Origin: V1-33 sp964523105
GTDB taxonomy: Bacteria; Verrucomicrobiota; Verrucomicrobiia; Verrucomicrobiales; V1-33
DNA length: 64,000 nucleotides
Assembly (NCBI GenBank): GCA_964523105.1
Contig: CAZFZN010000005.1
Coordinates: forward strand, 124,001-188,000
Direction: 5' to 3'
The notes under the pieces were generated by a model. It made no database searches. It was not told the origin of the DNA and saw only the letters and a list, made by a program, of their open reading frames with translations. Made by a program: the position numbers and the translations under genes. Positions 52,623-61,188 of this stretch are shown here, one piece after another (the stretch's first letter is position 1; each line of letters opens with the position of its first letter).

Positions 52623-52788
52623 CCTTAAAGGGGAAATAGAACCACGGATGGACCCGGATGAACACGAATACTCAGCAAGTTGTGTTCACGGGAATCCTTC
52701 TCCGGGCAGTGAGTCCGAATTCATGCGTAAATCCGTGTCAATCAGTGTCCATCGGAGGTTTTCCTCCTCTCCATTTTCCTTTTCAGGG
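52623..52788 (+). repeat. 165-bp dispersed element, copy A
   Basis: From CCTTAAAGGGGAAATAGAACC to CCTTTTCAGG this is almost the reverse complement of 57583-57747. The two ends carry imperfect inverted repeats built of 'GGATGGACxCxGATxxACACG'. It has no coding frame. Confidence 0.88.
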
Positions 52789-53023
52789 TTATGCCGGCGA
52801 GAGTTGACGCGTCCCCTTGATGGGCGTCACAGTTCCAGCCGGTGAACCCGGGCACCGCGCCCCGCTTCACCAGTTGGCCGGGCCGGGACGGTATTGGGAT
52901 GGCGCCCGGGAGACTTCAGCGGATTGTGCGGATGATTGTGAATCGATGAGTGTGGCAACCGCATCCCCGCTTGTTTCCCTCAACCTTCAGGGCCATGATC
53001 ACGGTGCGAACGAAAGGAGTCGT

Positions 53024-53908
53024 ATGCAGATACTTTGCGCCACCGATTTTTCCGAACCCGCGGCTCGCGCAGCTGATGTCGCCGGCGCCATGGCCCGGGG
53101 TTTCCAGGTTCCACTGCACCTCGTCCACTGCGCCTCAGACTGGCAGCTCTTCGCCGATCCACTGCTGATGCTCAATGACAGCCTGGTGAATGCGTGGCAA
53201 TCGAAACTGGATACAGAGGCGCAGCGGTTGAGAGACACGGGAGTGGAAGTCACGACAGAGTTCCGCCGCGGCCAGGCCAGTCACGAGCTGATCACGGCGG
53301 CTTCCGGGCTGCCGGTGAAAATGATCGTGACCGGAGCCACCGGCGCAGGGCTGGCGGATCGATGGCTGCTGGGACGCGTGGCCGAACGCGTCGCTGAGAG
53401 CGCAACGGTTCCGGTTCTCGTGATCCGGAAGGATGCGCCGATGCTGCAGTGGCTTGGCGGAGAGAAGCCGCTGCGGCTGCTCTGCGGAGTGGACACGCAG
53501 AATTTCAGCAGTGCTCCGCTGGTTATGGTGAGGGAGTTCGGCCGTCTGGGTGCTTTGGAGGTCGAGGCCCTGCCTCTCCGGGAGGACAAGCGGGGCGTGC
53601 TGGAAAGCCTCCTGCCCGGCCAATCCCCGGCGGAGGAAACCAGCCGGGCAATCGACCCGGAGTGGAGATCTGAGATCCGGGAGCGCGCGGAAATGCTGCT
53701 GGGAGTTCCACTGTCCCAAGTCCATCCGTCACAGCCCTCCCGGCACCCGGATCACGAACTGGCGCGGCTTGCGGATGAAACGGAAGCCGGATTGATAGTG
53801 GTGGCGACCCATCAGCGCCACGGCTGGCAGCGGCTCACGCATTCCTTTTCCCGCGGCGTGCTGGCTCATGCCGCCACCAATGTGCTCTGCGTGCCGGCGG
53901 ACGGCTGA
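53024..53908 (+). CDS. Tandem universal stress protein
   Basis: This is a 294-residue protein with two UspA domains. The start ATG 53024 is decided by an AAAGGAG ribosome-binding site 5 bases upstream; the frame is open further up without meaning. Domain 1 (1-135) begins MQILCATDFSEPAARA and ends with VTGATGAGLADRWLLGRVAERV and VPVLVIRK, a G-x2-G-x9-G nucleotide-binding motif. Domain 2 (about 145-294) ends VVATHQRHGWQRLTHSFSRGVLAHA...VLCVP, with a diverged glycine motif. Usp proteins bind ATP or respond to stress in the cytoplasm. It stands between repeats and the gyrA spacer, with no operon partner. Confidence 0.87.
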   Translation: MQILCATDFSEPAARAADVAGAMARGFQVPLHLVHCASDWQLFADPLLMLNDSLVNAWQSKLDTEAQRLRDTGVEVTTEFRRGQASHELITAASGLPVKMIVTGATGAGLADRWLLGRVAERVAESATVPVLVIRKDAPMLQWLGGEKPLRLLCGVDTQNFSSAPLVMVREFGRLGALEVEALPLREDKRGVLESLLPGQSPAEETSRAIDPEWRSEIRERAEMLLGVPLSQVHPSQPSRHPDHELARLADETEAGLIVVATHQRHGWQRLTHSFSRGVLAHAATNVLCVPADG

Positions 53909-54245
53909 CGGCCGGCGCGCGCGCCGATCCCGGGCGGGTCGCGGCGTCCACGATTCCCCGCCAAATCAACTCCACCCGCCCCGGCTCGCCGGAGAATCCT
54001 TTGCGGGTTCCGTGAAGCAGGCCGGCTGGAAGCGGTAAGCCCCGGGAGAATTCCGGACTGCAGGGTCGGACCCGGGAACGCCGGGGCGTGTTGGCCAGGG
54101 TGGCAGGCCCTTGTTCCCGAAGCCCAAAAACCGAACAACTCCTTGCACCGCGAAAGGACCGCTCTTTAGCAGGGAATTCCATTCCGGAGAGTGCGCCGCA
54201 ACCCGTCGCGCCGAGCCGGATTATTTCAGAATTACACCCAGCCCA
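53909..54245. other. GC-rich spacer before gyrA
   Basis: No gene is seen in these 337 bases. The sequence has several short G/C palindromes, such as CCCGGGAGAATTCCGG near 54040. A weak promoter candidate (TTGCAC 54143-54148, TTTAGC 54165-54170, 16-base spacer) precedes gyrA. The + strand frame is open into gyrA from 54111 but looks non-coding. Confidence 0.4.
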
Positions 54246-56849
54246 GTGAGCGAATCCGAACCCCGCAATATCGAGCCGATAGACGTCGCCGACGAGATGT
54301 CGAAGTCCTTTCTCGACTACTCCATGAGCGTCATCATCAGCCGCGCGCTGCCGGATGTGCGCGACGGGCTGAAGCCGAGCCAGCGGCGGATTCTTTACGC
54401 GATGAGCGAGCTCTCGCTGTGGCCGAACCGCAAGCACATCAAGTGCGCCAAGATCTGCGGTGACACCTCCGGTAACTATCACCCGCACGGCGAAGCGGTC
54501 ATCTATCCGACGCTGGTGAACATGGCGCAAATCTGGAGCATGCGGGACACGCTCATCGACGGCCAGGGAAACTTCGGCAGTGTGGACGGCGACCCTCCGG
54601 CGGCCATGCGTTATACCGAGGCGCGCCTCACCCATCTGGGCACGGTGCTCATGGAGGACATGGAGAAGGAGACGGTGGATTTCGTGCCGAACTATGACGA
54701 GCGACTGATGGAGCCGGTCGTGTTTCCGTCGGCGTTTCCGAATCTGATCGTCAATGGCGGCACCGGCATCGCCGTGGGCATGGCCACGAACATGCCGCCG
54801 CACAATCTCGGCGAAGTGGTGGACGGCATCTGCGCGCAGATCGACAATCCGGAGATCACGGTGCGCGAGCTGATGCAGCACATCAAAGGTCCGGACTTTC
54901 CCACGGGCTGCACGATTTACGGACGCAACGGCACGATGAACTACCTGAGCACCGGGCGCGGTCAGGTGAAGGTGCGCGGGCGCGTGGAGATTGAAGTGGA
55001 TGCGAAGGGCCGCGAGCAGATCATCATCACGGAGATCCCCTATCGCGAGAACCGCGCGGTGCTCATGAAACGCATCGCCGAACTGGTGACGGAGAAGGTG
55101 CTGCCGGAAATCAGTGCCATTCGCGACGAGTGCGACGAAGCCACGCGCATCGTCATCGAATTGAAGCGCGACGCCCGCCCGCAGGTGGTCATCAACAATC
55201 TCTACAAGCACACGGCGCTGGAGAGCAGCTTCAGCGTGAACATGCTGGCGATCGACAACCGCCGGCCGCGGCTGCTGAACATCAAGGACGCCATCGCGTG
55301 CTACATCGAACACCGGCGCGACGTGGTGCTCCGGCGCACGCGGTTTCTGCTCAGAAAAGCCGAAGCCCGTGCGGAGATTCTGGAAGCGCTGCTGCTCGCG
55401 CAGAGCCGCATCGATGACTTCATCAGAATCATCCGCGAGTCGAAGAACCGCGACGAAGCGGAGCAGCGGATCAAGGAATACAAGTTCACCGTCGAGGCGG
55501 CGACCGCGCTGGGCATTATCATCCGCGGGCAGCCGCAGGTGCAGGGCGATGCGTATCGCTTCAACGACCGCCAGGTGAAGGCCATTGTGGAACTCCAGCT
55601 CTACAAGCTCACCGGCCTCGAGCGCGAGAAGCTCAAGCAGGAGTACGATGAGGTGATGGCGGAGATCACCGACCTCATGGACATCCTCGCCCGCGAGAGC
55701 CGCGTGCTGACGATCATCAAAGAGGAGCTGGGCGTCATCAAAGACAAGTATGCCACGCCGCGCCTGACCGATTTCGCGGACGAGGAGGGCGAGATCAACA
55801 CCATCGACCTGATCGCCAACGAAAGTCAGATCATCACCATCAGCCACCGCGGCTATATCAAACGCACCGCCGCGGCCGAGTACCGCCTGCAGAACCGCGG
55901 CGGCAAAGGACTCAAGGGCATGGAGACTGCGAAAGTGGACGAGGAGGAGGAGGAGGCCGCCGACTTTGTGGAGCATCTCTTCACCGCGTCCTCGCACGAC
56001 TGGCTGATGTTCTTCACCAACACCGGGCGCGTCTATGCCGAGCGGGTCTATCAAATTCCCGAAGGCAGCCGCACGGCGAAAGGCCGCAGCATCAAGAACC
56101 TGCTGAATCTGAAACCGGAGGAGAAAGTCGCCAGCGTGCTGCGCATTCCCACGGTGGGCGAGGCTGACAAGGACAGCACGTGGTCGCCGGAGAAGTTCGT
56201 CGTCTTCGCGACCCACAACGGCCTGGTGAAGCGCACCAACCTCGGCGAATTCCGCAACATCCGGAAGGACGGCATCATCGCCATCAACATCGAGGAGGGC
56301 GATTACCTTATCGGCTGTGCCCTGACTGAAGGGCAGAACGAACTCATCCTCGTGACGCACGGCGGCCTGAGCCTGCGGTTCACGGAAAGCGACGCCCGCG
56401 ACATGGGCCGGAACGCCACCGGCGTGTGGGGCATCCGCCCTGAGGCCGGCGACTACGTCGTGAGCCTCGCCGTGGTGCAGGAGGGCGCCACGCTGCTCGT
56501 GGCCAGCGAAAACGGCATCGGGAAACGCAGCCAGTTTGAGGAATACCGCGTCCAAAGCCGCGGGGGCAAAGGCATCATCACCATGAAGACCACCGACAAA
56601 ACCGGCAAAGTTGTCGGCGCACTGGTGGTGCAGGAAGCCGACGATGTGATGCTCATGACCAACAGCGGCCAGAGCGTGCGCATTCCCGTGGCCCAAATCC
56701 GCGAAGCCGGCCGCAACACGCAGGGCGTGAAACTCATCACCCTGCGCGAAGGCGAAATGCTCCAGGATATCGCGCGCGTCGTGAATGAGGGGGAGGAGCC
56801 TCCGGCGGAACCGACGGAAGGTGACGCGCCGGCGGCGGAGCCGGCATGA
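54246..56849 (+). CDS. gyrA: DNA gyrase subunit A
   Basis: This is an 867-residue GyrA, starting at GTG 54246 (V/M-SESEPRNIEPIDVADEM), which gives the standard N-terminus. The DNA-breaking tyrosine is Y123 in PPAAMRYTEARL. The GyrA-box QNRGGKGLKG in the C-terminal wheel domain marks gyrase rather than topoisomerase IV. The quinolone-resistance region reads GNYHPHGEAVIYPT, so the positions equivalent to E. coli Ser83 and Asp87 are A84 and P88. With GyrB it introduces negative supercoils. gyrB is not adjacent. The last 25 residues are acidic and P/A-rich. Confidence 0.96.
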   Translation: MSESEPRNIEPIDVADEMSKSFLDYSMSVIISRALPDVRDGLKPSQRRILYAMSELSLWPNRKHIKCAKICGDTSGNYHPHGEAVIYPTLVNMAQIWSMRDTLIDGQGNFGSVDGDPPAAMRYTEARLTHLGTVLMEDMEKETVDFVPNYDERLMEPVVFPSAFPNLIVNGGTGIAVGMATNMPPHNLGEVVDGICAQIDNPEITVRELMQHIKGPDFPTGCTIYGRNGTMNYLSTGRGQVKVRGRVEIEVDAKGREQIIITEIPYRENRAVLMKRIAELVTEKVLPEISAIRDECDEATRIVIELKRDARPQVVINNLYKHTALESSFSVNMLAIDNRRPRLLNIKDAIACYIEHRRDVVLRRTRFLLRKAEARAEILEALLLAQSRIDDFIRIIRESKNRDEAEQRIKEYKFTVEAATALGIIIRGQPQVQGDAYRFNDRQVKAIVELQLYKLTGLEREKLKQEYDEVMAEITDLMDILARESRVLTIIKEELGVIKDKYATPRLTDFADEEGEINTIDLIANESQIITISHRGYIKRTAAAEYRLQNRGGKGLKGMETAKVDEEEEEAADFVEHLFTASSHDWLMFFTNTGRVYAERVYQIPEGSRTAKGRSIKNLLNLKPEEKVASVLRIPTVGEADKDSTWSPEKFVVFATHNGLVKRTNLGEFRNIRKDGIIAINIEEGDYLIGCALTEGQNELILVTHGGLSLRFTESDARDMGRNATGVWGIRPEAGDYVVSLAVVQEGATLLVASENGIGKRSQFEEYRVQSRGGKGIITMKTTDKTGKVVGALVVQEADDVMLMTNSGQSVRIPVAQIREAGRNTQGVKLITLREGEMLQDIARVVNEGEEPPAEPTEGDAPAAEPA

Positions 56850-56924
56850 CGGGCGCTGCGTCCGCTCCGCGGCGGGGCGCAGGAATTACTTTTGCAGAGT
56901 CACAGCGGCAGCCCAGGGTGGGTC

Positions 56925-57542
56925 ATGATCGAAGCGTCTCGTCCCTGGGACAAGTACACCGGAGCCAAACAGTGGGGCTGGTATCTGGATGATTTGCCGG
57001 CGCTGCAGAGTCTGCTGCATTCCACGGAACCGGTCAAAGCGCTGGAAATCGGGGCGTTCGACGGCGTGAGCGCGAATCTCATGCTCGATCTGTTGTTCCC
57101 CCATCCGCAAAGCGAGGTCCACGTCATCGACCCCTGGCTGCCGGATCCGACGACGCCGGAGCTGGGTGAGGAAACGCGCGCGCGATTCGAGTCGAACTGC
57201 CGCACGGGCGGGCATGAGGCGCAGATCAGAGTTTACGAGGGACTGAGTGCGGAAGTGCTCGCGTGGATGATCGCAGAGGAGGGCTACTGGGAAAGCTTCG
57301 ACTTCATCTATGTGGACGGGAGTCATCTGGCGCCGGATGTGTTCCTCGACGCCGCGCTGTCGTGGAATCTGCTCAAGCCCGGCGGCTTGATTGCATTCGA
57401 TGACTATGAATGGGGCGACTGGGAGCGGGACCTTTCCGGCACGCCGCGCGCGGCGATTGACGCGTTCGAGCGGGTGTTTGCCGGGCGCATCGAACTGCTC
57501 CGCGGCAACTGGCGCCGCACCTTTCGCAAGCGGATGTCCTGA
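56925..57542 (+). CDS. Class I SAM-dependent methyltransferase (Methyltransf_24-like)
   Basis: This is a 205-residue protein. I prefer ATG 56925 (MIEASRPWDKYTGAKQWGW), preceded by AGGGTGG, over an upstream TTG. The Rossmann-type signs are KALEIGAFDGVSANLMLDLLF with the SAM-binding ExGxxxG pattern, VHVIDPWLPD with an acidic residue at the end of strand 2, and FIYVDGSHLAPDV and KPGGLIAFDDYEWGDW, the pattern of the Methyltransf_24 group. The substrate is unknown. It starts 75 bases after gyrA and may be read through from it. A 165-bp repeat follows. Confidence 0.82.
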   Translation: MIEASRPWDKYTGAKQWGWYLDDLPALQSLLHSTEPVKALEIGAFDGVSANLMLDLLFPHPQSEVHVIDPWLPDPTTPELGEETRARFESNCRTGGHEAQIRVYEGLSAEVLAWMIAEEGYWESFDFIYVDGSHLAPDVFLDAALSWNLLKPGGLIAFDDYEWGDWERDLSGTPRAAIDAFERVFAGRIELLRGNWRRTFRKRMS

Positions 57543-57861
57543 CCGGGGAATGGAGACGAAAAATCCACAGAGGGACACTGAGCCTGAAAAGGAAAATGGA
57601 AGGGAAGAGAACCGCAGATGGACACTGATTCACACGGATTTACCCATGAACTTGGATTCACTCCCCGGAGGAGGATTCCCGTGACCACAACTTGCTGAGT
57701 ATCCGTGATCATCCGGGTCCATCTGTGGTTCTATTTCCCTTTTAAGGTTGAGAGACACGGATTGCCACATTGAGACGGATTCACTCACGGGATGAGGCTC
57801 CTGGCGGCCGGAAGCGGCTGAGCTTCCGTGAGGGTCCGCGATGCTGTCTTCCTTTTCAAGC
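57543..57861. other. Repeat-filled spacer
   Basis: These 319 bases have no gene. They hold copy B of the 165-bp element (57583-57747) and a further partial, degraded stretch of similar flavour (about 57750-57855, with CACGGATT and GAGACGGATTC). Confidence 0.7.
57583..57747 (-). repeat. 165-bp dispersed element, copy B (inverted)
   Basis: Its reverse complement matches 52623-52788 along the whole length, with scattered mismatches (I estimate 85-90 percent identity by eye). The two copies flank the Usp, gyrA and methyltransferase genes in inverted orientation. Confidence 0.88.
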
Positions 57862-59406
57862 TCAGCGCTTGCGGACCGTGGACGTCGCGGCGGCGTCGCC
57901 GGGCAGGGTGGACAGCCGGCTCTCGGCGTCGGTGCGCCATGCCTCCGGTTCTTCCGGTCGCCGCAGTTTGGCGTAGAGCGTGATGGTTTCGCCAGGAGCC
58001 AGCGGCACGAGCGGCCAGGCGAAGACCTCAAGGCTCCGGCTGCGGTCGCCGATCAACAGATCGGCGGCGGCATCGGCATTGCGGTCGCTGAGCAACCGGT
58101 CGCCGGGGGAAAGGAAGAGCCCGTCCCCGTCGGCATCCACGGCCAGCAGTTTGCCGGAGTCCACGGAGGGATGCCGCCCGCCGTCCACGTCGAAAATCTC
58201 GAGGCGGCAGGGCAGACTGGACTGGAACTGAAAGTCCTCCACGCGGATTCCGGCGCCCCGGTGATTGATTTCCTGATAGAACGGCACGCCCCACCCGGGC
58301 CGCAGGGTGAAACTGCCGGCACTGGTGACGCTGCTGAGCGGTTCACCGCCGGCGAAGAGAAACTCCGCCGCGGCGCGCGTCTCGCCGTCAGGGCTGTCCC
58401 ATGTCAGGCTGACGCTGTCCTGCACGGCGGGCTGTTCGCGCTCGACGTAAACGCTGAGCCTCTCGCCGGGGCGCAGCGACAGGTCGCGCCGGGCGGATGC
58501 CGGCGCTGATTTATCCTTCGCGGTGCCCAGCGTCAGCCAGTGTCCGCTGTCTCCGGCTTCCCACTTTTTGACGGACCCGGTTTTGGCGGCGGCCTCCAGG
58601 GTTCCTTTCACGGTGCGGGTGGATTCGTTTGTCAGGAAAAAGCGCGCGCGGGCCACTTCGGCGTGAGGCGCGGAGACTTTCACGGCCGCCGCGGCGGGCT
58701 GCAAATCCACCGCCGGCGGGGCCGGCGAGAGCGGAATGAGCGACGACAGCAGCGGTGCGGCGAGCTCGCGTTCCTCCTCCCATGCGAGGCGCGCGGCTTC
58801 GTCGAGCTGCGGGCCGCTTTCCTGCTCCAGTTGCACGAGGCGCAGCCACACCTGCTGCAGCCGCCACGGGTGAGCGTTGGCGCGGCAGAGGCGGGACATT
58901 TCCAGCAGCGAGAGCGCTCCCTGGCTGATGAGGCCGTCGCTCAGGGCAGCGCCGGCAGCGCCCTCGTGGGCTCGCATCGCCATGAGCCAGCGGCCGTGAT
59001 CCTCGAGCAGGTCGGCCCACCACGTGAAAATCTCCGCCTCTTTGCGCACCATGTCCCAGTCGCGCGCCCGGGAGACGAGCTGCTGCAGGGCATCGGACAG
59101 CTCCTCTTCGTCATTGTGATGCGCGGCCAGCTTGACCCACGCGAATTCCGCTTCGAGCCAGACGGCGCGCTCCCCGCTATCCCTGGCCGTGCGCGCGATG
59201 GCGGCCAGTTCGGTCATGCCGCCCTGCCAGTCGCCGCTCGACTCCGCGGCCCGGTAACGCTCCTTCACTTCCAGCAGCTGTGAAGGAAGGAAACCTGGCA
59301 GGAATCCCGCCGGCATGTCGCCCTGCGCCCTGACATCCGGCAGGATGGCACCGGCGCAGGCCAGGACGGTGAGCCGGGGCAGCAATCGGGGGAGGACAGG
59401 GCGCAT
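57862..59406 (-). CDS. Secreted TPR-like protein with C-terminal beta region (514 aa)
   Basis: ATG 59406 (MRPVLPRLLPRLTVLACAGAILPDVRAQ) starts a Sec signal; two ATGs upstream add non-signal sequence. Residues about 30-240 are alpha-helical and repeat-like (FAWVKLAAHHNDEEELSDALQQLV, WADLLEDHGRWLMAMRAHEGAAGAALS). The rest is beta-rich with a possible calcium-type turn (DVDGGRHPSVDSGK, VDADGDGLFLSPGD). No catalytic motif or family was recognised. It lies 71 bases after the gene at 59478 and shares its strand. Its exported helical plan resembles the giant TPR gene on a smaller scale. Confidence 0.7.
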   Translation of the reverse strand: MRPVLPRLLPRLTVLACAGAILPDVRAQGDMPAGFLPGFLPSQLLEVKERYRAAESSGDWQGGMTELAAIARTARDSGERAVWLEAEFAWVKLAAHHNDEEELSDALQQLVSRARDWDMVRKEAEIFTWWADLLEDHGRWLMAMRAHEGAAGAALSDGLISQGALSLLEMSRLCRANAHPWRLQQVWLRLVQLEQESGPQLDEAARLAWEEERELAAPLLSSLIPLSPAPPAVDLQPAAAAVKVSAPHAEVARARFFLTNESTRTVKGTLEAAAKTGSVKKWEAGDSGHWLTLGTAKDKSAPASARRDLSLRPGERLSVYVEREQPAVQDSVSLTWDSPDGETRAAAEFLFAGGEPLSSVTSAGSFTLRPGWGVPFYQEINHRGAGIRVEDFQFQSSLPCRLEIFDVDGGRHPSVDSGKLLAVDADGDGLFLSPGDRLLSDRNADAAADLLIGDRSRSLEVFAWPLVPLAPGETITLYAKLRRPEEPEAWRTDAESRLSTLPGDAAATSTVRKR

Positions 59407-59477
59407 GGCCGGCATTATATGCCGGAAACCGCCGCAGACGCAAGATGTGATGCGCGGGCGCCAAAGCAGCGACCGCC

Positions 59478-60101
59478 TCAAGCTGCCGGAGCGGTCTCCG
59501 CCGCGATCGGCTCGCCGGTCCCATCGGCGGCGGCAGCTTCGGGCGCGGGCGCAGCGGCGGGCTCTGCGGCGGGCTCTGCGGCGGGCTCTTTGGTGCCATA
59601 ACCCAGCATCAGCGACACTTCGCGCTGCACCGCCTCCACCTGATCGAGGCGCAGTTCCGGATCCCGGATGATGAGCACTTCGCCGGTTTTGGGCTGTTCG
59701 TAGATCAGGAACTCGCCGTCCTCGGTCTCGCGGGTGGCAGTTTGTTTGAGAATGCGTTTCCGTTCCAGCATGACGGCGAGAATGTAACGGGTGTTTTCCG
59801 TGCCGGGAGCATCCTCCTCGACGAGGCGGCGCAGCAGTTCCTCGGCGCTCTCTTTCTCGACCACTTCCGGTTTCGCCTCGTGGCGCGGAGCTTCATAGAC
59901 GCTCTTCCAGAAGGAGAACGGCTTCACTTCCCCGCGCAGCGCCTCCCATGAGGCCGCGGAGTAATCGCGCCGGAGCAGTTCGCCGGATTTTTCGTCTTCA
60001 AAGAGCGCCGTGTAAAAGGTTTCGCCGTCGGCAAACGGCTCGCCGCTGTGGGTGCAGGTGTGGGAGCGGCTGCGGATATTCCAGTGTTCGTTAATGGGCA
60101 T
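59478..60101 (-). CDS. Conserved hypothetical cytoplasmic protein
   Basis: This is a 207-residue protein beginning MPINEHWNIRSRSHTCTHSGEPF at ATG 60101. The frame is open to 60455, but that leader is the arginine-rich antisense of the glycosyltransferase. The N-terminal sequence (HTCTHSGEPFADGETFYTALFEDE, then RRDYSAASWEALRG) is a pattern I have seen in conserved hypothetical proteins of PVC bacteria. The C-terminus is a low-complexity tail with EPAAEPAAEP repeats. No signal peptide or catalytic motif is visible. It lies 40 bases downstream of the glycosyltransferase gene, probably in the same operon. Confidence 0.65.
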   Translation of the reverse strand: MPINEHWNIRSRSHTCTHSGEPFADGETFYTALFEDEKSGELLRRDYSAASWEALRGEVKPFSFWKSVYEAPRHEAKPEVVEKESAEELLRRLVEEDAPGTENTRYILAVMLERKRILKQTATRETEDGEFLIYEQPKTGEVLIIRDPELRLDQVEAVQREVSLMLGYGTKEPAAEPAAEPAAAPAPEAAAADGTGEPIAAETAPAA

Positions 60102-60141
60102 GTGCGGGTAAGGAGGGAAGGCGGAACGTATCGCGTCGCGC

Positions 60142-61188
60142 TCAATGGCAACTGGTTTGAACCATGCCACGGCCGGAAATTGCGGGGGATTGCAGGAGCG
60201 CGCTCCAGCCGTCCCGCTCGCGCTCCGGCACGAACCGCGGCGCGAGACGCAGCGTGCGCTCTGCGAGATCACGGTAGAATGGCGGATCGCCCTCACACCG
60301 GCGCAGCAGCTCCGCCAGTCCCCGCGCATCACCGCAGTCGAACAGCCCCGGCCAGTCGCGGCCCAGCAGACCGGTATTTCCCGGGATGCGGCTGGCCAGC
60401 ACCGGCACGCCGCAGCGCAGGCTTTCGATGACGGCATTGGCACCGCCTTCCGCAAAGGAACTGTTCACCGTCAGGCTGGCGCGGGAGAGCCGGCTGAAAA
60501 GTTCCTCACGCGACAGACCCGCCGTCCATGTGTAACGGCGGTTGGTGCGCATCTCCTCCTTCGCGCGCAGCGCCATGTCCTCAGAAAGTGCCTCGCCGGC
60601 ATGGATGATTTCGATGCGGGAGCCGGAATCCAGGAGCCGCACCGCAGCGGCGGTGAGAAACGGATCTTTGACCTGACGGAGGTGGCCGATGACGAGCACT
60701 TCGATTGCATCCGGAGGCGGCGTCAGGGTGCGGGGAGCGACCGGCGGTCCCGGGGCGTCCGGCGCACTTTTGAAAATGACCCGGGCTTTGCCACGAAACC
60801 GTTCCGGAAGCTGCGTCAGCGATTCCTGATGCCACGCCACAATGGCATCGGCGGCTTCGAGTACGGACACGACTTCCGGATGCGAAGGGAACTGCGGGAA
60901 AATGTCAGTGCCGGTGAGCACCGGGATGAGCGGGCGCGCCGGATGCCGGCGCTTGAACTCCAGCGCCACTCCGGCACTGCGCCACGAGTTCAGCACGACG
61001 AGCACGTCCGCCGCGACCACGCCGTTGGAGTCCGTCGCCGCGGCGTCGTATCCGGCCTCCCGCAGCAGTCGGGCGATGCGCCGCGCGCTCACCGCGTTGC
61101 CTTTGCCCGATGCCAGCGGCATGGGGGAATAAAGCAGCACCCGCGGGCCGCGCGGCGGCACATCCCGTTCTGACAAATCAATCGGCAC
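60142..61188 (-). CDS. SenB-like GT4 glycosyltransferase (TIGR04348 type)
   Basis: This is a 348-residue glycosyltransferase, with GTG 61188 as start. The order LLYSPMPLASGKGNAVSARRIARLLR, PLIPVLTGTDIF, IEVLVIGHLRQVKDPFLTAAAVRLL, GLSREELFSRLSRASLTVNSSFAEGGANAVIESLRCGVPVLASRIPGNTGLLGRDWPG matches what I recall of SenB, the selenosugar synthase of selenoneine biosynthesis, better than general GT4 enzymes. SenB joins a sugar nucleotide with selenophosphate. No SenA or SenC (selenophosphate synthase) is in the window, so a sulfur or ordinary sugar role stays open. The start overlaps the end of pdxJ by 11 bases, which implies co-translation. Confidence 0.72.
   Translation of the reverse strand: MPIDLSERDVPPRGPRVLLYSPMPLASGKGNAVSARRIARLLREAGYDAAATDSNGVVAADVLVVLNSWRSAGVALEFKRRHPARPLIPVLTGTDIFPQFPSHPEVVSVLEAADAIVAWHQESLTQLPERFRGKARVIFKSAPDAPGPPVAPRTLTPPPDAIEVLVIGHLRQVKDPFLTAAAVRLLDSGSRIEIIHAGEALSEDMALRAKEEMRTNRRYTWTAGLSREELFSRLSRASLTVNSSFAEGGANAVIESLRCGVPVLASRIPGNTGLLGRDWPGLFDCGDARGLAELLRRCEGDPPFYRDLAERTLRLAPRFVPERERDGWSALLQSPAISGRGMVQTSCH

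Larger units (their letters stand above)
52511..53023. other. Long spacer made largely of repeats
   Basis: No gene is seen in these 513 bases. It holds a palindrome of the GGACCTCCGGTCC family (52534-52573), one copy of a 165-bp dispersed element (52623-52788), and a 3' part with an AAAGGAG ribosome-binding site (53013-53019) for the Usp gene. Confidence 0.7.

Noticed and set aside
53909..54245. GC-rich spacer before gyrA considered as a structured RNA gene
   Set aside because: Short palindromes are present, but I could not find a consistent fold, promoter and terminator, or a match to SRP, tmRNA, 6S or RNase P cores.
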